Assembly: GCF_000686605.1 (NCBI RefSeq)
Contig: NZ_JMLC01000012.1
Coordinates: 1-59,703, forward strand
Length of the DNA stretch: 59,703 nucleotides
Direction of reading: 5' to 3'
Origin: Streptococcus sobrinus DSM 20742 = ATCC 33478
GTDB lineage: Bacteria > Bacillota > Bacilli > Lactobacillales > Streptococcaceae
Shown: positions 32,672-40,348 of the stretch, piece by piece
Position numbering within the stretch: the first letter of the stretch is position 1
Layout: the number at the start of each line of letters is the position of its first letter
Made by a program: the position numbers and the translations under genes
The notes under the pieces: model-generated
The model's database searches: none
Seen by the model: only the letters and a program-made list of their open reading frames with translations
What the model was told of the DNA's origin: nothing

Positions 32672-33018
32672 ATGCCCCCACCTACCTTTCTTTCCGCCTC
32701 CAATGCATCGACATCATCCATGAAGACTAACCAATCCGAAATTAACTCCTCAGTAATATCCAGATTGGCCAAGATAGCTGCTTCAGTTACATCTTCTTTG
32801 ACCATACTTTCCACCAAAATTTTCTGCTGTTCTTTGATTTTGTTCAGCTCTTTAGCAAAACTATTTTGATAATAATTCAAACCATCATTGGCCACAATGA
32901 TCTGACATTGACTCAACATAAATTGATTAAAGGACGGATAATTATAGGTTGATGAAATTTTTTTCAGCTGGCCGTAAATCTCATCAGGGACATTTCTGAT
33001 TTTTATTTCTTTAGTCAT
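32668..33018 (-). CDS. Ribbon-helix-helix relaxosome protein
   Basis: A 116-aa protein opening TKEIKIRNVPDEIYGQLKKI followed by a helix (YPSFNQFMLSQCQIIV), the pattern of ribbon-helix-helix DNA-binding proteins of the MobC/CopG kind. It overlaps the preceding gene by 4 bp (ATGA) and lies close to oriT, which it probably binds. Confidence 0.72.
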   Translation of the reverse strand: MTKEIKIRNVPDEIYGQLKKISSTYNYPSFNQFMLSQCQIIVANDGLNYYQNSFAKELNKIKEQQKILVESMVKEDVTEAAILANLDITEELISDWLVFMDDVDALEAERKVGGGI

Positions 33019-33437
33019 AAATCGCTATCCTCCAATAGTAGGTCTTGTAGACTTTCGAAATCGCCAGACATCAGTAAATCATTTTCTTGTTTTTTTCGAT
33101 TATCACCTTTTTCCGATTCAATCATTTCCTCATATTCTAACCACTTAGAAATATGGCCATTGATTTTTTTCAGTCGCTCATTCATCTGTCTAAGCTGCTC
33201 TTGTTTTTTCTCCCATTGTTGTTTGAGAAAGGCAGTTGTTTCTGCCATCTGTGTCAGGTGGGCCAAGTACAAATGTTCAGCCCGATTAAATTCACCATAC
33301 TGAATTTTCTCCCGACACATCTTCAAAAGAAACTGATTAAACGAGGTGGCCTTCTCTTTCTTCGCGAGAGATTTTAAATAATTTACTTCGCTGTCCAAAA
33401 GGCCAGAAATTTCAATTCTATTTTTATGATTTGCCAT
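33015..33437 (-). CDS. Second ribbon-helix-helix-like relaxosome protein
   Basis: A 140-aa protein. The start at 33437 (MANHKNRIEISG) is chosen because GGAG lies nine bases upstream; a longer frame reaches 33497. The N-terminal pattern (RIEISGLLDSEVNYLKSLA then SFNQFLLKMCREKI) parallels the neighbouring 116-aa protein, so the pair may be diverged duplicates. A coiled-coil follows. It is the first mob gene downstream of oriT. Confidence 0.68.
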   Translation of the reverse strand: MANHKNRIEISGLLDSEVNYLKSLAKKEKATSFNQFLLKMCREKIQYGEFNRAEHLYLAHLTQMAETTAFLKQQWEKKQEQLRQMNERLKKINGHISKWLEYEEMIESEKGDNRKKQENDLLMSGDFESLQDLLLEDSDL

Positions 33438-33967
33438 AAAAATTGTCTCCACTTCTTTTTCCAAGTACATCATAAGGGATAAGGCCTTTTCAGTCAATTC
33501 CCTTACAAAGAAAATTTTTCATCTAGCCAAAAATGGCCGCCCTTCTTTTTTCTTTTTACGGAGAAAAAGCCAAAAGAAGCAAAAAAGAAAACTCGGACTC
33601 GCACCACAACGAAATATAAAATTTCTGTTTGTGCGGTTTTCCTTTGTCTGAGACTCCCCTCCAAGGCTAAGGCCTTTTTAGAGGTCTCAGAGTCAGAAAA
33701 GAGCATAAGGGAAACTGTCCCCACATTCTGTGTGGACCCGTCAGTGACGGGGTTTCCCGTACCGGGAACTTTCTCTGCTATCGCATACTCATGGCACACC
33801 GCTATTTTAGCGGTTTTGCATACTGTAAACATACTTAAATAATAGATAGCATACCTAGTACACTTGGTACATTCAAGCCATTTTTGGCTAGATGTTACCT
33901 CTACTTTCTTACGAAAAGAGGCCGAATCTAAAAATTAGATTCCGCCCATTTCCAGCTGAAAAGAAGG
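33438..33967. other. Probable oriT region flanked by an 18-bp inverted repeat
   Basis: This 530-bp stretch has no convincing gene. A perfect 18-bp inverted repeat (CATCTAGCCAAAAATGGC at 33521-33538 and its complement at 33877-33894) brackets it. Inside lie several hairpins: CCACATTCTGTGTGG, CCCGTCAGTGACGGG, TTCCCGTACCGGGAA, CCGCTATTTTAGCGG and a longer GAGAC...GTCTC stem. It lies between membrane/transfer genes and the relaxosome genes, the expected place for oriT. The nic site cannot be assigned by eye. Confidence 0.72.
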
Positions 33968-34228
33968 TTAGCTTTCAGCCACATTTTGACTTGCCTGCCG
34001 CTTTGCTTTCTCCTCATTTTTGAGAGTCAGTAATTGATTTTTAAGTTCAGAATGGACTGAAACCAGTTCAGCAGATTTGTCCTTTTTCTTGCGAATCTGG
34101 AAGTAAATTCTCCCTAGGTCTAGCAGGTAAGCCTCTTCAGCTTTTTTGCGTTCTGCTTCAATCGCTTTTAATTTTTTTGCTTGTGCTGCATAGTCCTTAT
34201 CCAGCTTACTTAGATTTTTCATTGCCAT
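33968..34228 (-). CDS. Small coiled-coil protein beside oriT
   Basis: An 86-aa Lys/Glu/Ala-rich, largely helical protein. The start at 34228 (MAMKNLSKL) is one of several close ATGs; the ribosome binding site is weak and the gene overlaps the end of the preceding one. It is the last gene of the class II copy 7 operon, directly next to oriT. It resembles the small accessory proteins often paired with relaxases, but the family is not certain. Confidence 0.6.
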   Translation of the reverse strand: MAMKNLSKLDKDYAAQAKKLKAIEAERKKAEEAYLLDLGRIYFQIRKKKDKSAELVSVHSELKNQLLTLKNEEKAKRQASQNVAES

Positions 34229-35075
34229 AGTTTTTAGTCTCACTTTCTGTTTTATTTTTGGATAATTTCATTGAATGACTAGACATCTCAACTGCTCTTG
34301 GCCGAGCTATTATAGGATAAGTTAGGAGATGATAACTTGGTCCAAATTTCCCGAAAGGATAAGCTCTAAATTCGGGTATCAACGTAAGTAAGTCATTGTC
34401 AATTTCCTTAGTTTTTTTATGTGATGAAGCTTCAGTCCAATATGAAATCTTACTCGTCTCTTGTTTGATTAGACGGCTACATTCAACAATGTCTTGATAC
34501 TTTTCTTTAACAGAGTGATTAGAAATCGCAGCCATCCTTTCCTCAACATTTCTTATTATCACATCTTGATAAATCCAATCAATATTAACAGGATTATGAT
34601 TTTTATCTACAGCCCCAGCAAGCTCAAAATTTGAAAAGTAATCCTTATTGAAAACATGGAAAAACAGATAATCTTCAAACATCATTCTTGAAAACTTTTT
34701 ACCTGCGATGCCAAGCACAGCTGACAATAAGGCCAATATATTAATCTGCCAGAATTGATTATTCGTTACAGACAAATGGGCTCCTATTTGAAAAGGAATT
34801 ATGAGCAAGAAATAAAACAGCTTTAAGAAGACAAGAGGGGTAAAATTATGAGTTTTACTATAAGTAATCATGCCCAAAATTGCAGGTAGGAAACCTGCTC
34901 CTATACTAAACGTAAATAAGCCAAATGAACTCAACGTCAGCTGACCTATAAAACCAAAATAAACAAAAGCAAAGAAATAAAGTTGCCACTTAAACAGTTT
35001 TTTAAGTAACAAATTGGCAGTAACTACGATATTCAATTTGGTGCTCTCTTTGCGATAATCTTTTAAGTTAAACAT
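34206..35075 (-). CDS. Membrane protein of the transfer region
   Basis: A 289-aa protein with four N-terminal membrane segments (about 28-125) and a soluble C-terminal half with a short basic end. It is in an operon with the coiled-coil surface protein upstream and the oriT-side protein downstream. No family is recognised. Layout and place resemble Gram-positive membrane conjugation proteins that work with VirB4. Confidence 0.62.
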   Translation of the reverse strand: MFNLKDYRKESTKLNIVVTANLLLKKLFKWQLYFFAFVYFGFIGQLTLSSFGLFTFSIGAGFLPAILGMITYSKTHNFTPLVFLKLFYFLLIIPFQIGAHLSVTNNQFWQINILALLSAVLGIAGKKFSRMMFEDYLFFHVFNKDYFSNFELAGAVDKNHNPVNIDWIYQDVIIRNVEERMAAISNHSVKEKYQDIVECSRLIKQETSKISYWTEASSHKKTKEIDNDLLTLIPEFRAYPFGKFGPSYHLLTYPIIARPRAVEMSSHSMKLSKNKTESETKNYGNEKSK

Positions 35076-35092
35076 AAATTTTCCTTTCTTTA

Positions 35093-36103
35093 TTACGAAC
35101 CTAGCTTGATAGATTGAACAGAACTTGAAAATTCAAAGGTCCCATTTTCTACTGCTTTCTTTTTGGCATCCAAAGCTTTTAGCTTGGATTGAATTGTCGT
35201 GATATTGGTATTGGCCTGATCAATCGTTTGATTTTTTGAGTCAATGTCATCCTGGATTTTTTCTACATTGGTTTGATTATCTTCCAGGTCTTGGCCAGTT
35301 AGATACTTGGCATCCTTGTTCAAACTGTCAATCTTTGTACCATCATCAGTGATAGCTTGATTTAGTTTAGAAATTGAACCATTCAGTGATTTAATTTGTC
35401 CATTTTGGAACTTAACTTCCTTCTCAAGCTCTGACAACGTGAAGGCTTCTCGTGAGGTTCCATCGATAGCACGGTACTTCAATTTTGGTCCCTGAGTCGT
35501 CACATAAAACTCAACAATATTGTCATCATCATCTGATTTTTGAGTTTGTTTTGAATTGAATGAAGAGGACGAAGAAGTGTCTTTAAGATCCACATCAATG
35601 TCTGAAGCATCAACAGAATGATTAGTGATGTCAACCGCTATTGCTTCAAAATTTTTAGGGACTCCCGTGATAATGACTGAGATTTTATTATCAATAATTG
35701 GTACCACCTCCATCTGCAAGTTCTCAGAAGGGTTCTTAGCAAACATCTGCCAAGAGAGATTATTAGAGTTAATACCCAGGTCCACATCAGTCGTCTTGTC
35801 GGACGTTTCAAACTGTAGAACAATGGCTCCTTTTTTCTCATCATAGGTCTGGGAAGTCATCTTGATACTTCCAGAATTGTTACCGAAAGTCTGTTCAGTT
35901 GCCAGCTGGGCATCGGTATATTTTTGTTTTGTGGGCGAGAAATAAGAGCCTACAACTAAGTACAGGATTAGAGAGAGGAGGGCAAAAACATTGACCAGTT
36001 TCCGTCTTACTTTATTCCTCTTATACCACTGAAAGGGCCAAAGAACCGCCTGAAGAATCCTAGACTCTTCCAGACGGTCACGGACCTTTTTGAGACTGTC
36101 CAT
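35093..36103 (-). CDS. Single-pass surface protein with long coiled coil
   Basis: A 336-aa protein with a basic cytoplasmic N-terminus, one membrane segment (about 37-56), an extracellular beta-rich domain (about 75-170), a Ser-rich linker and a heptad-like coiled coil (about 225-325). It is first behind class II promoter copy 7. The topology suggests a mating-channel or cell-contact component. Confidence 0.65.
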   Translation of the reverse strand: MDSLKKVRDRLEESRILQAVLWPFQWYKRNKVRRKLVNVFALLSLILYLVVGSYFSPTKQKYTDAQLATEQTFGNNSGSIKMTSQTYDEKKGAIVLQFETSDKTTDVDLGINSNNLSWQMFAKNPSENLQMEVVPIIDNKISVIITGVPKNFEAIAVDITNHSVDASDIDVDLKDTSSSSSFNSKQTQKSDDDDNIVEFYVTTQGPKLKYRAIDGTSREAFTLSELEKEVKFQNGQIKSLNGSISKLNQAITDDGTKIDSLNKDAKYLTGQDLEDNQTNVEKIQDDIDSKNQTIDQANTNITTIQSKLKALDAKKKAVENGTFEFSSSVQSIKLGS

Positions 36104-36136
36104 GGCTTACAATCCTTTCTATTTTTTAATAAATTG

Positions 36137-36182
36137 AGTATAAATAATAATCGTCTTTTAGAAAATTTACCGACAGCTCAGA
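36137..36182 (-). promoter_or_regulatory. Class II conjugation promoter, copy 7
   Basis: On the minus strand GAGCTGTCGGTAAATTTT is followed by GATTATTA and the -10 box TATACT (36142..36137). It drives the coiled-coil protein, the membrane protein and the oriT-side protein. Confidence 0.75.
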
Positions 36183-36183
36183 G

Positions 36184-36390
36184 TCACCTTTTTCTAAAAA
36201 AGTCCCAGGTAAATCCCTGGAACTCTGTCCCTAGTAACCGCTGAAAAATCATTAAGATAATGACCAGAATAGGACTAAAAATTTTACTCTTTTCCTCATC
36301 ACGCCAGTAAAAAGTAACCCGACAAATCGGCAGCAAATAACAGCCAAGCAGAATTAAATCAAATATATTGTGAAATAGAAAATCAATCAT
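36184..36390 (-). CDS. Small membrane protein
   Basis: A 68-aa protein with two hydrophobic segments and a basic tail. GGTGGAG precedes the start, which overlaps the stop of the 57-aa gene upstream. A terminator-like hairpin with a T-run lies inside its last codons (36195-36223), so transcripts may end before the stop codon. Confidence 0.55.
   Translation of the reverse strand: MIDFLFHNIFDLILLGCYLLPICRVTFYWRDEEKSKIFSPILVIILMIFQRLLGTEFQGFTWDFFRKR
36195..36223 (-). terminator. Terminator-like hairpin inside a gene end
   Basis: On the minus strand GTTCCAGG pairs with CCTGGGAC and is followed by TTTTTT. It would end the accessory operon just before class II copy 7, yet it lies within the coding end of the 68-aa gene. 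Confidence 0.6.
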
Positions 36391-36560
36391 ATATCTCCAC
36401 CTCGGTTATTATCAAAAGAGAGACTAATCAGAAATAAAATCACACCCACAAATATCATAAGTCGCAAAGGATTAGCGAAAATATACTTAGATGCAATAGA
36501 TAAAAACAGGGTCAACGAGCCAAGAAATAGGCCAAAAACCTCAATAAAAAGCTTTATCAT
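36387..36560 (-). CDS. 57-aa two-span membrane protein
   Basis: The start at 36560 (MIKLFIEV) is supported by GGAGGAG just upstream; an ATG at 36575 is less well placed. It has two hydrophobic segments. It is coupled by overlap to the genes on both sides. The function is unknown. Confidence 0.55.
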   Translation of the reverse strand: MIKLFIEVFGLFLGSLTLFLSIASKYIFANPLRLMIFVGVILFLISLSFDNNRGGDI

Positions 36561-37182
36561 TATTCTCCTCCTCATCTGATAAGATAATTGATTCCTCTAC
36601 TTCTTGATCTACTGGAACACCTTGGTACTTGTTATCATCTCTGCCTTTTTTCTTGAAGGTAGCACTTCCAAGCCTAAGCAAAAAGATTAAACCTGCAGTC
36701 ATTAAAATCATCCAGAGTTTAATTTGCTTAATCGCCCAATCAACAGGGTCCTTGTCCGAAAAATGAATTTTTTTAGCTTCATTATTAGACAAGAATTTTA
36801 AGCCTTTTTGTGGAGTATAGGAGACGAAATCTACTTCCCTATCAATACTTATTACTGGGCCATAAATCTTTCTAAAGTCACCAATAGAAACCCCACTAAT
36901 CATCTTTTCAGAAGGATAATCAATTATAAAACGTTTGGCTACAAACCTTCTAGCGGCATTATCTGTTGATTTACTCAAATAGATTTTATGGTTTTGAACA
37001 TCGGTATGAGAAATATAATAAATATTCTTACTTTCAATCGTAGATGGAATAAATAGAACAAAATATAGTGTCAGACAAAAGAATGTTACAGCCCACAAAG
37101 CCACTGTGGTCTTTGTTGTGCGATATAGAATAGACCAAATATCAATCCTAGATTTTGGTTTCTCAATTAAAGCATCAGACAT
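36541..37182 (-). CDS. Two-span membrane protein with outer domain
   Basis: A 213-aa protein with membrane segments at about 27-48 and 155-174 around an extracellular domain of about 100 residues, and an acidic cytoplasmic tail. AAAGGAG precedes the start. It lies among small membrane genes and the thioredoxin-like gene. The topology resembles membrane-tethered transfer or envelope proteins; the family is not recognised. Confidence 0.6.
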   Translation of the reverse strand: MSDALIEKPKSRIDIWSILYRTTKTTVALWAVTFFCLTLYFVLFIPSTIESKNIYYISHTDVQNHKIYLSKSTDNAARRFVAKRFIIDYPSEKMISGVSIGDFRKIYGPVISIDREVDFVSYTPQKGLKFLSNNEAKKIHFSDKDPVDWAIKQIKLWMILMTAGLIFLLRLGSATFKKKGRDDNKYQGVPVDQEVEESIILSDEEENNDKAFY

Positions 37183-37195
37183 TAGAATCTCCTTT

Positions 37196-37267
37196 CTAAA
37201 AGGACAAACACAGAAAGTACAAACCAGAGGAAAAGATAGGTTTCAATACTAGTTCTTCCCGACTCAT
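37196..37267 (-). CDS. Possible 23-aa peptide coupled to neighbours
   Basis: An ATG overlapping the thioredoxin-like stop (ATGA), with AGGAGG seven bases upstream, opens MSREELVLKPIFSSGLYFLC and ends just before the next gene's ribosome binding site. It is well placed for translation, but it is short and has no known relative. Confidence 0.35.
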   Translation of the reverse strand: MSREELVLKPIFSSGLYFLCLSF

Positions 37268-37686
37268 TCCAATGCCTCCTTGATCGCTTCCTTATCAGCA
37301 ACCTTCTTGCCTGTTTTGGTTTTCTTAGCATAAGTGTAGGTCCTAGTTGTTCCCTTCCTGATTTTGATAATCGTGGCAGCATGCTTAATGCCATAGTGAT
37401 CAACTAGCCTCTTACCTTCTTTTGAGGTTACATCAATATAGTAAGTAGGGTACTGATTTTTCTCTGCTGCTTTAATCACAGCTTGCTTTCCAGCCTTACA
37501 ATAAGGGCAGCCTGATTTATAAAAGACTAGATTGACATTCTGATCAATCACTGTCTTTTTATAGACAGCAGCTGATAAATGGCTGTCATAGTCTTTGACA
37601 AAATAAGTCATTCCAAGCTTAACTCCCCCCAGAATAACAATGACTAAAGCCAGGAAAACAAGCCAAATCTTTTTTGATGAGTTCAT
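37264..37686 (-). CDS. Membrane-anchored thioredoxin-like protein (CPYC)
   Basis: A 140-aa protein with an N-terminal membrane segment (about 7-28) and an outer thioredoxin-fold domain containing the active site CPYC (C60, C63) and a cis-proline-side strand near KHAATIIKI. It should catalyse disulfide exchange outside the membrane. This is unusual in streptococci, which have few exported disulfides. Its substrate may be another element-encoded surface protein. Confidence 0.78.
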   Translation of the reverse strand: MNSSKKIWLVFLALVIVILGGVKLGMTYFVKDYDSHLSAAVYKKTVIDQNVNLVFYKSGCPYCKAGKQAVIKAAEKNQYPTYYIDVTSKEGKRLVDHYGIKHAATIIKIRKGTTRTYTYAKKTKTGKKVADKEAIKEALE

Positions 37687-37701
37687 AAAATTTATCCTTT
37701 C

Positions 37702-37902
37702 TTATTTGAAATGATGAATATAACCATATTGCAATTTATCCTTGGCAAACTTCTCAAGCGGCCATTTAATGGCTAAATAATTTCCCCAGAGATCCCCGTC
37801 CAATGTTTTCAAATCAATGAAAGTTTCTGTCCAACTAGGATTTTCTTTTACTTCGGGCATTATTATCATTTCTAAAATTAACAAAATCCGTGTCCTTAAC
37901 AT
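37702..37902 (-). CDS. Short hypothetical, possibly the end of a frameshifted gene
   Basis: 66 codons ending IKWPLEKFAKDKLQYGYIHHFK; an internal ATG at 37860 (MPEVKENPS) is an alternative start. In another frame, 37945..37835 opens with GTG and reads VLVDVQNDKDMEIVNVKDTD and on for 36 codons, overlapping this frame. A one-base shift near 37860 would join the two into one protein of about 85 residues. No family is recognised. Confidence 0.35.
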   Translation of the reverse strand: MLRTRILLILEMIIMPEVKENPSWTETFIDLKTLDGDLWGNYLAIKWPLEKFAKDKLQYGYIHHFK

Positions 37903-37948
37903 TAACTATTTCCATATCCTTATCATTTTGGACATCTACCAACACTAT

Positions 37949-38425
37949 TTATTTCCATCTTTTAGGTAAGCTATCTAGTTGCTCATGAGAGACTTGTAGT
38001 AGAAATTGCTTGAATACCTCAATCATTGATACCAGTTCAGTGAGACTTGTTGTCTCAGCTCCAGTGATAGAAATAGAATACCTATCCCAATCTACAGCAG
38101 CTATTTTTTCATAGCTAACCGTTAGTACCAGAGGCAAATCAATGAGCAGGTCAAGGAATCTTTTTAAATTGCTTTTAGAGTTAATAAAAAATGGCAAGCT
38201 GTACTTTCCTAACTCGTAAGTGATTTTTTGATGGTCGTCATAATAAACATCAATGTCAATATCACCAAGTTCACCATAATCAGAAATCACATCAGTCAAA
38301 GATAGACTATAGGCTATCTGATACTTAGGAAACTGAAACCTGTCGCTTTCTGTCTCTGAAATCAATTCTAAAATTCCAAATTCTGACAAGCGACTTTCTA
38401 TAAATTTATGAAGTGTGCTTACCAT
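37949..38425 (-). CDS. Hypothetical protein of the accessory block
   Basis: A 158-aa soluble protein, mildly acidic, without recognisable motifs or membrane segments. It follows the methylase gene by 27 bp and so probably belongs to the same transcript. Nothing points to a specific role. Confidence 0.6.
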   Translation of the reverse strand: MVSTLHKFIESRLSEFGILELISETESDRFQFPKYQIAYSLSLTDVISDYGELGDIDIDVYYDDHQKITYELGKYSLPFFINSKSNLKRFLDLLIDLPLVLTVSYEKIAAVDWDRYSISITGAETTSLTELVSMIEVFKQFLLQVSHEQLDSLPKRWK

Positions 38426-38452
38426 ATTTCTACTCTCCTAACTCAATATCTT

Positions 38453-39250
38453 TTAAGCTCCAAATAATTCTAACTGTTGAGTTGGCTGAAAATTCATCCA
38501 AAGGACCTCTGTACGAGGAAGTCCTTTCTCTGCAGTAGCCGCAAATTCAAGATGGTTCCAGTTTGATAGCCGTCTATTATACAAATCACTGTCATAGCCG
38601 CTAAGAATAATCTTAGCTCTACTTTGATTAAGCAAGTCAAGTAATTCTTCATGATCCTTATCAGTCATTTCATGACTGTATTGTTCTCTGGTCCTAGTTG
38701 ATAATACATAAGGCGGATCTATATACATACAGACCTCTTCACGATTAAAGCGATCAATCAACTCTATGGCTGGCCGCTGTTCGATTTGAACTTGCTTTAA
38801 GCGTAGAGCAATCTCCCTAATAATATCAGGTAAATCATTCCAATGCTTTACTGCATAGGCTGCTTCTCTTCCTGAAATATCATTTTTCCAACCACTTTTC
38901 TCAAAAATCCTAAAACCATGAGACATAGTTGAACGAACAATGAAATTAACAGCTTTTTCAATTTCGTCTGCTGGCCGAACCTCCCAGGCCTGATTGTAAA
39001 TAGTTCTGGAATACGGAATTAAGTACAGTCTTTCCTGTAAAGCTTTTGGTTCAGACTGAATCAATCGGAATAAGTTGACCACATCATCTGAAAGATCATT
39101 GACTGTTTCAATAGGACTGGCTGATTTTGTAAAAAGCACCGCACCTGAACCAAAGAATGGCTCTAAATAGCTCTTGTGTTCAGGCAACAGATTAGTAATC
39201 CTTTTAGCCAGGTTCCACTTGGAGCCTGGGTAGCGTAATAAACTTTTCAT
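38453..39250 (-). CDS. Dam-type DNA adenine-N6 methyltransferase
   Basis: A 265-aa D12-class methylase with the AdoMet motif LEPFFGSG (29-36) and the catalytic DPPY at 178-181; the opening RYPGSKWNLAKRI is typical of the family. No restriction enzyme lies nearby, so it is an orphan methylase. Likely roles are protecting the element from host restriction or marking its DNA; GATC specificity is likely for this class but not proven. Its start overlaps the stop of a 27-aa leader frame. Confidence 0.9.
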   Translation of the reverse strand: MKSLLRYPGSKWNLAKRITNLLPEHKSYLEPFFGSGAVLFTKSASPIETVNDLSDDVVNLFRLIQSEPKALQERLYLIPYSRTIYNQAWEVRPADEIEKAVNFIVRSTMSHGFRIFEKSGWKNDISGREAAYAVKHWNDLPDIIREIALRLKQVQIEQRPAIELIDRFNREEVCMYIDPPYVLSTRTREQYSHEMTDKDHEELLDLLNQSRAKIILSGYDSDLYNRRLSNWNHLEFAATAEKGLPRTEVLWMNFQPTQQLELFGA

Positions 39251-39330
39251 TGTCTACCCCTCCCATCTTGTTTAAAAAAATCCTTTTCTTCAACTGTCAT
39301 CTCTCTTAATTCAAATTTGTTCCAATTCAT
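39247..39330 (-). CDS. 27-aa peptide coupling two genes
   Basis: This short frame (MNWNKFELREMTVEEKDFFK, then seven more residues) starts inside the stop of the DUF3850-like gene (ATATGA) and stops inside the start of the methylase gene (AATGA). The precise stop-start overlap on both sides argues that it is translated. It may serve only to carry ribosomes to the methylase gene. Confidence 0.5.
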   Translation of the reverse strand: MNWNKFELREMTVEEKDFFKQDGRGRQ

Positions 39331-39575
39331 ATTTTGCCTCTTTTCAACCTAATTCCTAAAATACAATAACCATCTTGCAAGCCAATATAATTTTCAAGTT
39401 TATAAGTGACCTCAACCAAACACTCACGAGTTGTTGGGGAACCGTTTTCCACTTCTTTCAGCAAAAGGTAATCTCCAACTTGATAATTTCTGTCATTTTT
39501 TCTCAGCTCAAAGGTTTTGCGACCATTGACAACGTCTGACCAAAACTCATGAGATAATTTAATCTTGTGAATCAT
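39327..39575 (-). CDS. DUF3850-like (ASCH/PUA-fold) protein
   Basis: An 82-aa protein matching the DUF3850 pattern: HKIKLSHEFWSDVVNGRKTFELRKNDRNYQVGDYLLLKE. ASCH/PUA-type domains bind nucleic acids, and DUF3850 proteins are common on phages and mobile elements. It lies between the 141-aa gene (adjacent) and the coupled 27-aa frame. Confidence 0.75.
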   Translation of the reverse strand: MIHKIKLSHEFWSDVVNGRKTFELRKNDRNYQVGDYLLLKEVENGSPTTRECLVEVTYKLENYIGLQDGYCILGIRLKRGKI

Positions 39576-40001
39576 CTAATCTTCTCCTTCCATAAAATCA
39601 AATAGAGTACCTTGGACCCTGGTCACCTGAGCCAAGCGATGAATGTCACTCTCTAGGTGATGATAGCTCCTTAGGATATTTTCAAAATCCAGACTATCAA
39701 ACTCCGAATAGATTCCCAAAATAGGCATCAAGGGATAATGTTGCTGTTTTTCCTCGTTGAGAAAGTGTCGGACTCCCTTGTCCGCACTAATGATACTATC
39801 TACTCTAATTAAGGCAGGAAGAGCCGTTAACACTTTGCCCGATTGATAAAAGGTCAGGCAAACCTGTCCTGGTTCCACTTGGTCAAAGTCCTTATGGGCT
39901 TCATTTATCTTAAAATAGTAAAGATTAGCTTCCTGACCAGCACCTGTGAGATAGTAGCCTTTAATAATCTTCGTTTTAGGCCGACTGCTCAGTTCCACCA
40001 T
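39576..40001 (-). CDS. Hypothetical protein of the accessory block
   Basis: A 141-aa soluble protein, probably beta-rich in its first half, with a C-terminal end (GTLFDFMEGED) resembling a short linear interaction tail. It is directly adjacent to the DUF3850-like gene. The LFDF-type motif recalls beta-clamp binding peptides; this is a weak suggestion. Confidence 0.6.
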   Translation of the reverse strand: MVELSSRPKTKIIKGYYLTGAGQEANLYYFKINEAHKDFDQVEPGQVCLTFYQSGKVLTALPALIRVDSIISADKGVRHFLNEEKQQHYPLMPILGIYSEFDSLDFENILRSYHHLESDIHRLAQVTRVQGTLFDFMEGED

Positions 40002-40009
40002 AAAACCTC

Positions 40010-40222
40010 CTAACTAGCCCTCAAAAACTTAAATGGGGCATTGTAGTAGCAAATTTTTTCCTCGTCGTATTCACTAACCCTTTTGGTCACAGCTTTTGGC
40101 ATCTCTAATCTGAAATGCTCTAAATATTGATGAGCTAACCCCAAGCTATCAAAAACTTTAATAGCCCCACAATGATCTCTGACATAATCTCCAGTCTCAT
40201 AGTTTAAAATAATCCAGCACAT
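40010..40222 (-). CDS. Small hypothetical protein downstream of repA
   Basis: A 70-aa soluble protein, Cys- and aromatic-rich, with no recognised domain. AAAGGA precedes its start. It opens the accessory gene run after a 126-bp gap behind repA. That gap shows no clear promoter, though an unstarted open stretch continues in the repA frame. Confidence 0.55.
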   Translation of the reverse strand: MCWIILNYETGDYVRDHCGAIKVFDSLGLAHQYLEHFRLEMPKAVTKRVSEYDEEKICYYNAPFKFLRAS

Positions 40223-40348
40223 AAAATTTTTCCTTTCTGACTACTGCTAGTACCTGCTAATATTAATTGCCTTATCGGCACTTTCTTTTTCAAAATGGCT
40301 TGGCCTATCATAGATATAAATGTAATGGCAGATTGCGGGTTTAAAATT

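Noticed and set aside
33503..33832. A 109-codon minus-strand frame
   Set aside because: It runs through the oriT hairpins, has odd composition (runs of F, V, R and K) and no ribosome binding site; the DNA structure explains the sequence better.
28300..34000. Frequent CAGCTGAAAA-like words across the element
   Set aside because: They occur in many frames and positions, mostly inside genes as Ala-Glu-Lys or Leu-Lys-Lys codons, with no fixed spacing; this looks like composition and not a site.
37182..37403. A 73-codon minus-strand frame ending in a hydrophobic segment
   Set aside because: It overlaps the thioredoxin-like gene out of frame, and the local ribosome binding site points to a different ATG at 37267.
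40223..40348. Open codons continuing in the repA frame after its stop (ending ADKAINISRY)
   Set aside because: There is no start codon or ribosome binding site; at most it is a remnant of a longer repA end.
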